The notes beneath the pieces were generated by a model. It did no database searches. It was not told the DNA's origin and was given only the letters and a program-made list of their open reading frames with translations. A DNA stretch of 64,000 bases from assembly GCA_000149265.1 (NCBI GenBank), contig CH002980.1, positions 2,592,193 through 2,656,192 of the forward strand, given 5' to 3'. Position 1 is the first letter of the stretch. The number at the start of each line of letters is the position of its first letter. The position numbers and the translations under genes were made by a program. Positions 36,801 to 49,156 of the stretch are shown here, one piece after another. Source of the stretch: Ciona savignyi. Taxonomy: Eukaryota > Chordata > Ascidiacea > Phlebobranchia > Cionidae.

Positions 36801-39800
36801 CAGTGTCAATCAATGGAGTGTGAAGCACCCTTGTAACCCCTAGAACGCCCCCATGCTTCACGCATCGTGCCAGCACACCTTACCCCACCTTCAGAACAAG
36901 CAAAATGTTGCGAATCGTGTTAGTAACGACTCAACAATTTATTGCGTTACGTGTTCACCTTATACGTTGCACTTTTTTCACTTGGACAAAGCAAACTTTA
37001 TATGGGTTCCAACTGTGATTACGATCAATTTTTATCTATGCCATGTGGCAAACACCGTCAAGTATACTACACAAGTGCTTGGCTAATCCGCTGATTTGGT
37101 TGAATTAAAAAGTCGACTTGGCGGTTTCTTAATATAAAGTCGTTGAATTATCTCCTTTGCGTTCCCGCAGTGTCCTACTTGGCTATAATCACTATCAATT
37201 GCTGGTCACAAGAAACCTTGTTATCTCATAATGACGGAGGAAGACAGGTCACTGACTAGTCACGCATGATACGGCAAAATTAAACGTTGATGACGTCACA
37301 CGCATGATGCGTAACAACGGCAGGAACACGCGAGCAGGTGTAAATTTAGGCATCGCACGGTATATTGAAGAGGATCTTAAATTAGGCGTAAGCTGGCGTT
37401 AAATATTTCTCGAGTCAAATTCGTGTCTATGCGGCGGTAAAGTGGGAACGGTGGTATCGCACTGTGCATTACAATATGACACATTCATGTCATATTTAAT
37501 ATCGCGATAATACCGGACGCCGATTTCTTCCTTGGCTTTATATCAAATTTGTATATGTCCTGTATTACAGTTGTAATATTTTTTCTGGAAACTATCCTCA
37601 TAAATCTCATCTATCAAGGCTGATTACAAGTTTAGTGAGCACGCCTACTACGATTTTTAATCAGCTTTTCGTTTTTGAGCTGGCAGTTCGCTGTAACTAG
37701 CTCTGCTGACGACTGCGCCGCTTCAAGCGCGGAACAATAACTGTTCCCATTGCTAGCACTCGGTAAATAGAGAGAGGGAAAGAAAAAACGTAACGACGGT
37801 TGACGATTCGCTAACTGACGACAATCTTTCTGCATCTATCAATTCTTTGTACGACGTAGCCGACACCGGGTTTGACTTCAGTGCGGCGTATTTCATCGGC
37901 ACGCCCTCTATTCAAATGGTCAGCTACAAAACGTGCAATGCTCGAAATGCCTGTTCACTTGGCAAGACCCAGTTTGACTATAATGTACATAAAGTGCAAA
38001 ACACACAGTGAGTGTTTGTACAGCACGTACTTCCACGCTTCAAGCATCCTTACAGGCTGTTCTTTGGACTGGGTAAAACTTGTGTTATTAACTTGCAGTG
38101 ACACAGTAAGAAACAGTACAAAACGCATTTTCCGTAACACAGACATACGATGTAAAACGAGGCCCTAGTGAAACCATTTCAATCTGTCTTAAAGCGGATA
38201 AACGTAGCAGATTGTCGCGGACGTAATTACAACGGAATTAGTGAATTGCGGTCGTAAAGCGGCTCCTGTTCGGTTAATGAAGTAAAATCTTCAAGTGAAC
38301 GCTTCATTTATTCATGACCACCGTATATCACCCCGCAGAGATTTCGCTCATCATAGGCAGCAACACACTCCCGTACCTAGCTACCGTATAGACTTCCAAT
38401 GAACGCCTACTTATATTGCCTATATAATGATTGACGAATTTCGCCTAACTTTTAACAATACCGGCATCTTAGGAAAATTTAACCTAACCGTTCTGAACCA
38501 ACAACCCCATACAGCTAACGAGGTAAGCGCACACTACAACCGTAAAATACAATTTTCACCGTTTAACGTCTGTCAAAGCTGTTACAAATTCTGACAATTC
38601 AAGTGGCTACCCAATTTAAAAAGGCTATAAAGAATAAGTTCGACACAATCATAGATGCTGATGTTAGATGCGAGCCGCACCAACGACCAGTTCCGACCTA
38701 CAGTTCCAGCCACGTGCTCCAACGACTCCCTTCATGGGGCTGTGCGTCACAATCGGGGGCTTCCGGCTCATTGTTTCCCAATAATAGACGGCGAGAGGAA
38801 CGAAAACAGAGAAAGTAAGAAACCCGAAGCTAACTTCGACGGTTGACGCCCGATGCGCTTGGAGATTAACGTGTTTGTTGTGTCAATTGAGCAAATATAT
38901 TCGACCAGCGTGTTATCGATAAACAGGTGACAAGACCTTTGCATATTCCAAATTGAAATTACAACAAGATAAGCTTTTAATTCTTAATATTTATTTTTCA
39001 AGTCCAAATATACCTCGTAAATTGAATTATTATATTCCGATGAAAAACACATAAATTACACTAATCTTGGTTTTAATTGGGATGATGGGTGATATTAAAG
39101 CAATTGCGAACATGCGTCCTATTATACACGCGAGTGAACACCAAATACCTCCCAACATTCGAACTATCGTAAGATCGTGTGGTCGTGTTTACCAAACATT
39201 TTACAAATCGCACTTTTGTAACATCCGCATAGATTTAAGACCGTTTTTTACGGTGTTTGCCGTTTGGCACCAAAACAATGTCGTGAAACACAAGATAAGA
39301 TTTAGAGATTTGTTTAAACACAAATACAAGTTTAAAAAAGCTTCAAATGAACATAAGTTGCGCGCGTGGGTGCTGCAAACAATCCAGCATCAGCACATCG
39401 TCGAAATGACGAATTATGGCGATCCAGCTGGATATAAAGTCTGACCTTTACAACCAGCTATAAAATTGCGAATTTGTCCAAAGGCGAAAAACAAGTCAAA
39501 ACATGAATATTTCGGCTTGTTTAACACTCAAATACGGAGTTATTTTGTCACGCACGCCACTATTTACCGGGATAGCGTTGTGACTTTTGAGTTTGGGGTT
39601 AAAGTTAAGCCTAAGGTTAGAGTAAGGGTTGGGGGTGAGAGTAAAGTTAGAGATGGGGTAAATATAGGGGTAAAGTTAGCGCTGGAGTTAAGGGCAGGAG
39701 TAAAAGTTAGGGCTGGGATTAAGCGTAAGGTTAGGAACAGGTTAAAAGTTATGGCTGGTGTGGGGTTATATTTATAACTGGGGTTAAAGTTATGGATGGA

Positions 39801-42800
39801 GTAGAAGTTGGAGTTAGGGCGGGGGTGAAGTTTTAATCAGGGTTGGCGACAAAGTATGTGATAAATTTAAGGCAGTGGTTTAGGATTAGAATTAGACCTG
39901 GGCTTGGTGCTGTGGTCACGAGTTAGGGTTTAGGTTAGAGTTTGAATTTCCATCCTTGTTTAATTCTTTCACGTGGGACACCTATTTCTTATTAGAGTAC
40001 ATATTGTACGAAACAACCTTTAAAACACAGTTAAACCATAGAAATATATTATAAGATAAAAACTTACTTTTGATTGGGCTTTTCTTGGAACCGCAATTTT
40101 CGGGTCGATCTACAAATGATAACAGGTCATACATATATTTGCCTCAATATTTATTTTCCCACTTGCAGGTAAACGGTGGTACAATGGTAGTAATTGATTG
40201 TTCAACTATGTTCATAAGAATCAGCCACGATGGCTATTCACGTGTACAATGGTCAGTTAAGCAAATAAAAACACAATTGCTTAAAGGACCAGCATCTCAT
40301 CGATCACAATTTTTTTTTCTCCCTATATATACATATTTTTTTATTTTAGCGGACTAGGTTTCATAGTCCTGACCGTCTCGTCATTAAGGTCGTTTTTGCG
40401 TAGAATTCGGGGGCGTGTTAAACATTTTTTTACCGAGCCAAGTCTCGAACCCGAGATGGGGTCGTCACTAGGACCGTTTTTTATAGAGTTCGGTACATGC
40501 ATCGATCGTGTTAACCATTCTTTTTTTACCGATTTAAGTTTCGAGCCTATGTTGAGCTCGTCACCAGAACCGTTTTTGTATAGGAGTGGATATATGTTAA
40601 CCTACCATTGATGGGTGCGAAGTAATCTGACGATTGCCCATGTGTTAACGCCGGTCTGTTTTTATTCACAAGAATAAATAAATATCATATCCTAAAGTTA
40701 GTATTTTACGAATAACTAAAAAACGCCGCCCACCTGTTTCTGGTCCAGAACGTGTTGTCCGTTGCTGATCACCTTATCGACGTCTTTCGGGTCAACGTAG
40801 GTCACGAACCCAAATCCCCTGTTATATGGGGAGTATACAACACGCCTACAGCGATTATCGATGCATGTTCAATGACGTCATAAGTAGAATAGTGATACAT
40901 AAGATAAAATACGGAGTATTGTGAAAACTGTACTACAGTCACAGTCTAAATGTCGTTTTAAGAACTTTACACAGCATGTAGTAATACAATAAAATGGATC
41001 GTAGCTGTTCGTTAATGTGATATAAGAAGAAAAAATCTAATTTATTACTTTTAAAATATAAAGCAAAGCATGCAACCAGTATAGCGCTCTAACACCACCT
41101 AACGGTTGTAAAATTAAACGTCGTGTATTTTCGTTATCAAAATCCAAAGAGGTGATGTTTAATTGTGTGTCGTAATATGGTTATTAGTTTAGTAAGTTTG
41201 TGACAGCAAAATGCCACGTGGGCACTTACCAAGAGTTGCAACATACTATGATGCAATAACTTGAGTACAAGTGCTATACTGACGTAGCAAAGTGCGCTGT
41301 TGTGTATGACTGAATAAACCATGCCGATGGATGACTTAATATTTCCGATTTCAACGTAAGTAGCAACATGGTACCGGACTAAGATATTTCCATATTAATC
41401 AGTGAGTTTATATACATCGTTTCTCCAGACGGGACGTTTTAAGTAAATTTTGGTTGGTTGTTAAGTACATAAAATGTATATACATTTAGAAAATCCGCTA
41501 AAATTTGACAAAAAATCAAACAACAGAGAAACAGTATTATTCAAATAGAAATATGAAGAATAATAACAAGAAATCCATCTCACCTGGATCGCTTAGTGAC
41601 AGGGTCTCGCATCACCATAGCGTCCGACACCTCCCCATACCGGCTAAAATATTCCTTCAAACCGTCTGTCGGAACAATAACAAGGATTAGGACACTTGTT
41701 TTGATAGACATATGCGCGATTTGTAATAACGATGATAAGGTATAATGGGGGGATAATACTCATTTATAATAAATTAATCAACATACCTCGGAGAATACTA
41801 AGCCGAAGTAGATAACCGTTTATATTTCAAAATCTATCTAAAACTAGCTAACTTATTGAAGAGCGAGATGGGGTTTAAAACTCCTCTCGGAAAAAAATAC
41901 TTGACCAGCTCCTATCTGGTATAAACTGATGTTGTAGTAGCTATGTATGTTGCAACATGTGCACTGTACAATATGCATGTACTTATTTATTAAACAAATA
42001 AAATTAACCAAATGTGTTTAATGTACATTTTAATTTTAATATTTATTGAAGCAAAAATATTCCGATCACCGCACCCGGTTTTAGGTGAAGTGCTAATAAA
42101 AAAGTTTCTTGTATTAGTATATCTATTAAACCACAGTGTTAAACCAGTGGCCAGCAACCTTTTTTTACTCAAGGCACATTTAGAAACTCACCAAGTTTGA
42201 CGAAACATTGAAGTCAAAAATATTTAAAATAAAGTAATACGCAGTATCATATATTTATGGCGATATAAATTTGTGTAATGCTAATGTCTGGCAATTATTT
42301 GGCAATTTACTATGACATCTTATGTACACACCAATCACTGATGGCTGTTTTAAAAGAATTTAAAATTCTGGTTACGAAAACTTCCGATTATTCCGTAAAC
42401 AAAATGAATCATTATAAATGTATAATGGGAGATATTATGTTATTATATTATCAAAGTGTAGGATAGCGGTAATATTTATATGTGAAAATTATTATTAATT
42501 TTTCGCCGCACACTGATAGCGTAGCATTGTTTAAGACATCGACATTTGAAGCTCAGTATGGCGTTGGCCGAACGAAAGTATCAGGCTGTGGTCGCAAGTT
42601 ACATTCAACAGATACCCGTGACATTGATGCAGCAACACACTTCTTATCGGAATAAACCTTCGATTGTGAGCAATGTTGCTTGCTGACAAGGTTGATTCAA
42701 AACGGTTTCATATCTATATATAAAGTATATATATATAAATGCAAATAAATACCCGCGCTTGTCTGCCAGCTCAATCCTCCCACAAACATCTTTCTGCAAT

Positions 42801-43343
42801 AGATTTGGTCATTAAAATCAATGAACTATGAATTATGTCGATTGTGTGAGCATTCCTCTATAAACCCAGATGGATCTTTGATTTTAATATAAAGGCAGCA
42901 GTTTTTTATTAAATTAATTTCGCCTTAGCCGACTTGAAGTTTTGTGATAACGACGATTGGGACTGGCTTTTTTTTATCTCGCCTTCCAGTAACGTCTTGG
43001 TTTTACATTGTACTGTACCTTGGGCAATGAAAGTACAATGTTGTTACAAGCACTGTCAAGTTGTTTCAAGACTGTATCCCATATCTTTAAGGAATGGCTA
43101 GTAATGCGCAAAACACGAACTCAACTGTAGCCTAAGCAAAGACTTAATTATTTGGTCACCTAATTAACACAATTCTTGGAAAAGGTCTATATGATGGGTT
43201 TCAAGAAATCTAGGCCGTATTCAAACACACACGTTTATATCCGGGTCTTGTGTCATTCTACTGGTTAATACAATATTTAAACAAACTTACCCTGGGTCCA
43301 ATGTGTCTGTTTCCATCATGGCGGGATCAGGAATATCGGCCAT
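27898..43343 (-). CDS. msi: Musashi-family RNA-binding protein, complete
   Basis: Twelve exons join in phase into 405 aa: 43343-43291, 42793-42753, 41665-41584, 40818-40734, 40109-40068, 35349-35257, 34029-33981, 30959-30877, 30537-30432, 29692-29603, 28727-28488 and 28151-27898. RRM1 has RNP2 MFVGGL (20-25) and RNP1 RGFGFVTY (59-66). RRM2 has RNP2 IFVGGL (109-114) and RNP1 RGFGFVTF (148-155). The inter-RRM linker [14 protein letters not shown] is a 42-bp exon, and [12 protein letters not shown] after RRM2 is a Musashi hallmark. The C-terminal half is Ala/Pro/Tyr-rich and probably disordered. Musashi proteins bind UAG-containing motifs in 3' UTRs and control translation, notably in neural precursors. 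The largest intron (4.7 kb) lies between the linker and RRM2. The last two exon borders rest on phase and splice consensus only. Exon 11 could read through a weak donor (GTTCTT) to a stop at 28447, giving a shorter tail. Confidence 0.94.
28172..28262 (+). repeat. tRNA-derived SINE-like copy in Musashi intron
   Basis: A-box-like TGTGGCCAAAGGGATAACGC, followed by CCGATACATATACCGG and a B-box side that has decayed to AACGATCCCGC. It lies just upstream of the last exon's acceptor on the coding strand. Confidence 0.5.
30626..30724 (-). repeat. tRNA-derived SINE-like copy in Musashi intron
   Basis: On the minus strand it starts GGTCGTGTGGCCGAATATCT and ends with a B-box-like GGTTCGAAAGTT after GTCTTAGTGACAAACTC. 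It belongs to the same family as the copies at 51938 and 63302. Confidence 0.6.
33265..33518. mobile_element. hAT-like MITE with 7-bp target duplication
   Basis: Ends are CAGGGCTCGGCAAACTTTTG on the left and, reversed from the right, CAGGGGTCGGCAATCTGCGA. CTCTAGT flanks both sides (33258-33264 and 33519-33525), possibly 8 bp if one shared C is counted. The middle matches the 23.3-kb element closely. It lies in an intron of the Musashi gene. Confidence 0.7.
33709..33730. promoter_or_regulatory. 22-bp perfect palindrome with E2F-like halves
   Basis: CGCGAAAATTTAAATTTTCGCG is a perfect palindrome, and its left side extends to TTCGCGAAAA, which resembles the E2F consensus TTCGCGAAA. It lies in an intron of the Musashi gene, about 190 bp from the hAT-like element. 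Function is unproven. Confidence 0.35.
36654..36702. repeat. Short tandem duplication, 31-bp period
   Basis: ACTGGATAAGCGCACCTT occurs at 36654-36671 and 36685-36702. It lies in the large Musashi intron. Confidence 0.8.
39590..39935 (+). repeat. Degenerate GGGTTA-type repeat tract
   Basis: A G/T/A-rich, almost C-free stretch built from variants of GGGGTTAAAGTTAG, AAGGTTAGAG and TTAGGGTTTAGG. Units vary in length, so it is a degraded minisatellite-like or telomere-like array, not a clean (TTAGGG)n. It creates a misleading Val/Lys/Gly-rich open frame at 39466-39777. It lies in the large Musashi intron. Confidence 0.65.
40385..40610 (-). repeat. Nested or tandem SINE-like fragments
   Basis: Three partial copies of the tRNA-like family follow one another in the same orientation. 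Markers on the plus strand are GTCTCGAACCCGAGATGGGG, then GTTTCGAGCCTATGTTGAGC (B-box sides with GTCGTCAC/CTCGTCAC after each), and GATCGTGTTAACCATTC (A-box side). This suggests tandem insertion or local duplication. A family-2 tail follows at 40620-40700. Confidence 0.55.
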
Positions 43344-43523
43344 GCTAACTAAACTTAAGTGTGATTTGAACTAAGCTACAAAAGTGCCTAAACTACTCGC
43401 TATAGCTACAACATCACAATCGCTCCATAATATATAACACAATCGTTTCATAATACTCATATCAAAACTGATATATTCCATGTGTAATTAACTTCAAACA
43501 AATTTGGATCTATTCCAAATTCT

Positions 43524-43623
43524 NNNNNNNNNNNNNNNNNNNNNNNNNNNNNNNNNNNNNNNNNNNNNNNNNNNNNNNNNNNNNNNNNNNNNNNNNNNNN
43601 NNNNNNNNNNNNNNNNNNNNNNN
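43524..43623. other. Assembly gap (100 N)
   Basis: A run of exactly 100 N, the usual placeholder for a gap of unknown size. It lies 0.2 kb upstream of the Musashi ATG, so promoter sequence of that gene may be missing. Confidence 0.99.
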
Positions 43624-45139
43624 TGCTTCCGAGCAGGTAGCGTTAATATACTATGGTTGGTAAATATTTTAACGTTTGCTGTTGTCAATATGCCGCGGAT
43701 ATTATAGAACTGCTCTCATCTCAAGTACTTGAATAGCCCCTTCACGTGCTGAATAGTTGTATGAGGGCATATTCCTATATAGAGTGCGTAGAACACGCAG
43801 CTAAAACAATCTGTTTTTCGTCCATAGGCCACAGCAATCCAGTACGTCTGTCTCAGCAGTCCTTTTTCCAGCTTGTCGGATTTGTACTGATGACAATAAT
43901 AACTTTTCTTAAATGCTGCACAATACTTAAGTTAAATATGGAACATTTAAATAAAATTCTCGGTTCCACTTATACTGAAATACTGTTGTATACACTAACT
44001 TTAGACTAATAACTTTAACTTTATAAATTGCTAGAAGAAACGGCTTGAAGACTGAAACCCTATTCACTGTTTCATCAAACCCGATTGCAAGCATAACAGA
44101 ACAGCATTTCAAGTGGACTGGGCTGTATGCTCTTATTTCTCCAATATTACTGACAGTGGTGCTCGTATGACACACTTTTATACCACTACGCGGGTTACAT
44201 AATACTTCTGGAAACACTGCTGATAAGAAATGGAAATGAAGTCCTTAATCCAGATTAACGTAGGATTTGAAGCCACGTGAGTCTAAGCAGTGCAAACTGC
44301 ATCACAATAATTAAAGAAATAACGACCGGGAGATTATCAAGCCATTACTAAACTATATATATTGGTGGTTATATAGCTCTTAGCTCTGTTTAACAATACA
44401 AATGACCACAGATTCTAGTGAAAAGAAAGTACATGTTGTGATTTTTTTTAAAACATAAATTTTTCACTTCTAAAGAGGCAGAGATTGATGTAAAAAATTA
44501 TATCATAAACTGCATTTGGAACAGAACCGGAATTCCAGCAATAAATTATTATGAATTATGGAGACTGATTTATGAGTATGGACGGCCAAAACCTGTACAC
44601 GAGTGATATTATTTCACTTCATCTGCTGGTAGTTTGCTTGGGACTAAACAAAACAAGGGGTAAAATAGTTGTTCAGTAAAAAGTTTACGGTTCAGGTGCA
44701 GTCTTACTCTATTGGTGGGATAGAATTTTGATATTTCTAAATTTTCTTGTGGACACGAAACCTCACGGGCTTTATAATGCGTTCAAAAGTAACGCATACC
44801 CCAACCGTGTATTTAAAACCGCGTTATCGGAAACGTATACCACAGGATAACGAATAATACGAAAATATTACTTTTTTTACCCAAGGTAAGTTTTGAAGCC
44901 GCGGTAGGCTTGTCTCTAAGACAGTTCATAGAAAAATTGGTAAATGAATCGGTCGTGTTAACCTTTAACCTCAAAATCAAGCAAATTTTGGTTAAACCAA
45001 TTAAAGATCTATATTTAGGCAACGTCCACAAATTCCTTTACACAATGACACAATGAAAAGCGGCTGGTTGCGATCGCCTTTGAGTTGAAGGTTAGACGTG
45101 CTACCAATGGGGTGAGCGGACAAGCTATCTTCTTTATCT
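43624..45139. other. Intergenic, no gene recognised
   Basis: The stretch lies between the Musashi 5' end and the 3' end of the Ser/Asp-rich gene. A minus-strand tRNA-like SINE relic sits at about 44886-44970 (TTTTGAAGCCGCGG, then CGGTCGTGTTAACC). The other open frames are short and show no domain. Confidence 0.5.
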
Positions 45140-47488
45140 TTATTGCCCGTCGATTTGTAGTTGTTGTACGCCCTTCGCCATTGTTTCTTTTCTGTTATTA
45201 ATTTTTGCCACAAACAAATTGAAGTCACGCTCCAAGTCCGCAAAGGAAACTAAATTGTTTCTCATTCCACCGTTATTCCCCGACCGCGTGTTGTCCAATG
45301 CATTGTCCTCACAGGTAACATCTTCCAGCTTAGTGGTGAATACTGCAAAATGTGTTTGAAGTTTGTAAGCTTTATGTTCGGACAAAAAAATCTACCTCCA
45401 GCTTAATTTCCATTTGTTTGGTAACATTATCACATACTACCATAAAAAAGGTTTATTGTGATTGCCATATATTACATCGTATATACGTACATGTGTTACA
45501 CCTTCGGCGTTTGTCACGAGGCCATCTTGAGGGAACACACGAACCAAGATAAGAGATTGCAACACGTATAAGATACATACGGACATGTGCGTAAAAGATT
45601 TAGCTATTTAAAGCAAAATGAGCTAGGCTACCTGAATCCGAATCCGATGATGACGTGAGGGTACTTGAAAATGACGCTCGTGACGACACTTCTGTTAAAT
45701 CGCTGGAAAATGAAATCTCTTTGTGATTAAAAGTGCTAACCACGTGATCAGACTCGCTATTGTTGATGACGTCACTCTTTGGCGATCCGCCAAGTGACGT
45801 CAGAATGCTAACATTGGTCTCCGAGTTGTTTGACAATGAGTAATTGTTACGTAAGGGAAGAAACTGGGGGTTTTCCATCGTTTGAACCCATTGTTTTTCT
45901 GTCTGCTCATAACTATCAACAAACGACCATGTGTCCGACGTCACAGAAGATTCGTTGCTGGAAAAACGGTATTCGTCTTCCAAACTATTGCTGTATCTTT
46001 GAGACGAAATGAATGAGGACATTGGAAAGGGCATTTTGTCATCACTTACATAGTCGCATGACGGTTCAATGGAAAACAGCACGACACCATTGTCTTCTGG
46101 GCTTTTGTCCGGCTCTTTGACCCCACCTGCCGGTTCCACACATTTAGTATGTAACTCGTCTCCACCAGCGTTAGATGTGAGGTAGACCGATTCGTATTCA
46201 GTATCGTTGCCCCTAATTTCGTCAATCAGTCCACATGACGCGATTAATGCAGATGACGAATGTTCAAAACGCATGTCGACTTCGGAGCTCGGTTTCCCCC
46301 AAAAGGAACTAGTTGTTTCATCCCTTGATTCTGCGGTCTTGTCGCTTGTCACGTGGGAATCTATTATGAGGTTCTCATCTTCAGACATCTCCGCATTTTT
46401 CTGCCATTGCGATAACGATTGGCTCAACTGGTCAGTTGAATTAAAGCTCGTCAAAGTCGGCATTGAGGAACCTAGTTTGTTCGATTTGCTGATTTTCTTT
46501 TTCCACCATCGCTTTCTGCTTTTCAGGCTGCGATCTTGTGAGGTCATAATCCGGTTTATTTTAGTTTTGTCGTGCTTACCTATCCTAGCCAAACTTCCGA
46601 AAGGCGAAGCTGCCCTTTTAAGCGAAAAGAATTTCCGAGATTTCTCCCTATTTGAATTAAGATTTGTGCACGATGACGCCTTGACGCGATTCTTCTTGTT
46701 TATTCTTGGCGGACTAGACAAAGTAGAATTCATTTTCTCGCTTTTAATGGGGTATTTTTCGTTGTTCGACCCTTGAATCTCTTTGAGCTCCACGTTTTGT
46801 GTTTCACAAATTTCCCATTGTTCGTCACTATCAGTGCTTTGTTCCTTGGTAATATCGGGTGTAATCTCGCTTCGCTCAGATTTCCTCATATCTTCAAGGT
46901 TCGGAAACAAACCGGCAATGTTTCCTTTACTTTCGTGTGTCTTTGTCACGTGATCTGTATCCTCAGATGGATAGGCCATTGACGTGTCTGCGAAATTAGA
47001 AATAACAATGCAGTTAAATGCAGTTCATTATGTTTTTACATCTTAAATATGTGGTATTCGACACGTCACACTCTTCAAATTTAAATTAAGTAAAGCCGGA
47101 AAGACGAAAATACGATTCATATGTTGAAACATCAATACTGTAACTGAAAGCAAGTAATAACATTAAAGTGGGATTTGTAGAACAAAAATGGTGTTGTGTT
47201 ACACAAATTATGAAGAATATTGCAATATTGTTGTGTTTCATGGAATGTGGTGACCCGACAGGATAAAATATAAACGACAAAAACCATTCACATAAAATAA
47301 ACGTTGGACGCAAAAAAAATTAAAACTCTAAAGCTATCATCACCTTAATATACATTTTCTACAAAGATTGTTTATTAGGGTTGCGCATATACTTGCGTAT
47401 TAGTATCAATTGGCTTACCACGTTTGTGTTTCTTTCTCCACCATTTGAATATACTTCTAATTGCTCCATTGTTTTTGTATGTAGACAT
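45140..47488 (-). CDS. Ser/Asp-rich protein of unknown function
   Basis: Three exons, 47488-47419, 46987-45632 and 45342-45140, join in phase 1 at both junctions into 542 aa. Exon 1 encodes MSTYKNNGAIRSIFKWWRKK, with a GTAAGC donor. Exon 2 is one unbroken 1356-bp coding exon. It could run on to a stop at 45600, but the GTAGCC donor and a TTTTGCAG acceptor give a clean in-phase third exon ending LQIDGQ. The product is rich in Ser, Asp, Glu, Asn and Lys and looks mostly disordered. Two similar basic-aromatic patches stand out: FKWWRKKHKR (14-23) and KRWWKKK (182-188). There is no signal peptide or membrane segment. The C-terminus (FADLERDFNLFVAKINNRKE) could be helical. I recognise no family. 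Confidence 0.8.
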
Positions 47489-49156
47489 TTTTGATGCAAC
47501 TGAAGTTTTGCCCCAACTGTTGTTTTAAACGCTTAACTAATGGTATGGTATAAACCAACTCAAATTGATAAGTTCGTAATTACAGATACGGATTGAAACA
47601 ATTCTTGATTAAATTCAAGCTGCAAATATTTTTCGAGTGAATCTCAGTTACTAATATATCACTAAAGCTTATTTCTTAAAATTTATGCTGTGGTGCTGGT
47701 AGCAAAAAAGTATTATTAGATTGTTTGCAGTTGTTGTTTTCTGTGGCATCTCTCACACCTGAGTACTTCTATGCCTGAATTCAAAATCATGTCCTAGCTT
47801 GTTATGACTCGCCGCTATGTTCGCCCTTTTACGGACTATCCCTCTCCGGTCATAGTGTTTCTTGTGTCTCCGCATAATATGTGAAATTTGATCTTGGAAA
47901 ATTTATGTTACCCGATCCACGGTCGTTGATTTCTCACACTGATTGGAGATTTTAGATTAACGGTACCTGATTTCTATGGAATATTTGGAAAAATATGTTT
48001 AGTTTAATTTTGTTATAAAATTTGAATAGAAGACGGGACTTAATTGCATACGTATATAATGCATATATTATCAAAATCCAACGATATGTTGATGTCCAAT
48101 TTAATTTAGATATTTCGTTGAAACTTAAATGACAGCCAGAGCGGCATTTCCAAAAACAGAGCGGGATTAAAGCATTATGGTTGTTGCCAGTTGGTAGAAC
48201 AAATGTCTGGCACAACAATTGTTAACAAATTGTTGAATAGAATACGGTAGTTGCAATTGAGAGGAATATAAAAATCTAACAAAACTGCCTTTTTAAGGTG
48301 CATCATAATTAATATTGTGTAATTTTTTTAAAATTAACTAAAATCATAACGATATAGTTAAATTTTACATGAAACAACAAGAATCGTCCAACTCTGGTCA
48401 TTTGTTCAATTGAACAGATGGTAATTAATAGTAAAAATAACGTAATTTGGGAAAAATCTAAAAACTAGACCAAAACATAGAGGTTTAAATAAAACCTTAT
48501 ACTTAAAAATTTTCAAATGCCAAGGTACGGTTTTTGGGTGTTTTTAAAGGATATATCATACAGCTTTCTAAAGATACCAAACTTACGCCGTTTGCCCAAC
48601 AATTCTTGGAAATTTTTCTTTTTAAATGGGCACATGTCAAAATAACCAAAATTAGTTATCTTATTATTAAAGGGGTGGTAAAGATATCTATAGGTTGTGT
48701 GGTCAGTTCTGGCTACAGTTTGTTTTGATTAAGCAGGGAAATTCCGGTTTTCCGCCAAAATAGCATCAGAGGCAAACTATGTTTAAATAATTCGCAACGC
48801 AACCAATTCACCACTGATTGCAGTTACAAAGTGTAATATCTAAGCTTCGGTTAGGTGGATATATTGGCGTTATTAGAACGAATATAAATAATATGTGTAA
48901 ACCGTAATTTCTAACAATTAAAACTTATCACAGATTTTCAAAATTTAAAAATTAATTAATTTTCTTTATTGAATTTCACATTTGTCCTAGTATAAATAGT
49001 ATAAAATTCAGAGCTTCCTTCTCTTCTATAATTTCAAGGTCGCCTTTCTCTTTATACAGAGATCTTCATATTGCCAGTTCATTGCTCAAGGGCAAGTTTG
49101 ATAATGGGAGCCTTGCGTGGATATTTTCATTATAGCAAGACTGGTTGAGTTACGAA
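47489..49156. other. Divergent intergenic region
   Basis: A 1.7-kb stretch lies between the divergent starts of the Ser/Asp-rich gene (minus) and the small TSP1 gene (plus), so it probably holds both promoters. Apart from the TATA-like element at 48991 I see no strong motif. It is very AT-rich. Confidence 0.5.
48991..48998 (+). promoter_or_regulatory. TATA box of the small TSP1 gene
   Basis: TATAAATAG lies about 165 bp before the ATG at 49157, with a second TATAAAA-like run just after. If transcription starts about 30 bp downstream, the leader would be about 135 bases. Confidence 0.45.

Noticed and set aside
39466-39777. A Val/Lys/Gly-rich open frame of 103 codons.
   Set aside because: It is translated from the degenerate GGGTTA-type repeat.
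45600-45631. Reading the Ser/Asp-rich gene straight to the stop at 45600.
   Set aside because: A donor at 45631 and an in-phase third exon give a longer coherent protein; the read-through adds only about ten residues.
45830-46776. Long plus-strand open frames opposite the Ser/Asp-rich gene, up to 189 codons.
   Set aside because: They are antisense shadows of the big coding exon, Leu/Phe/Ser-rich, with no splice sites or domain.
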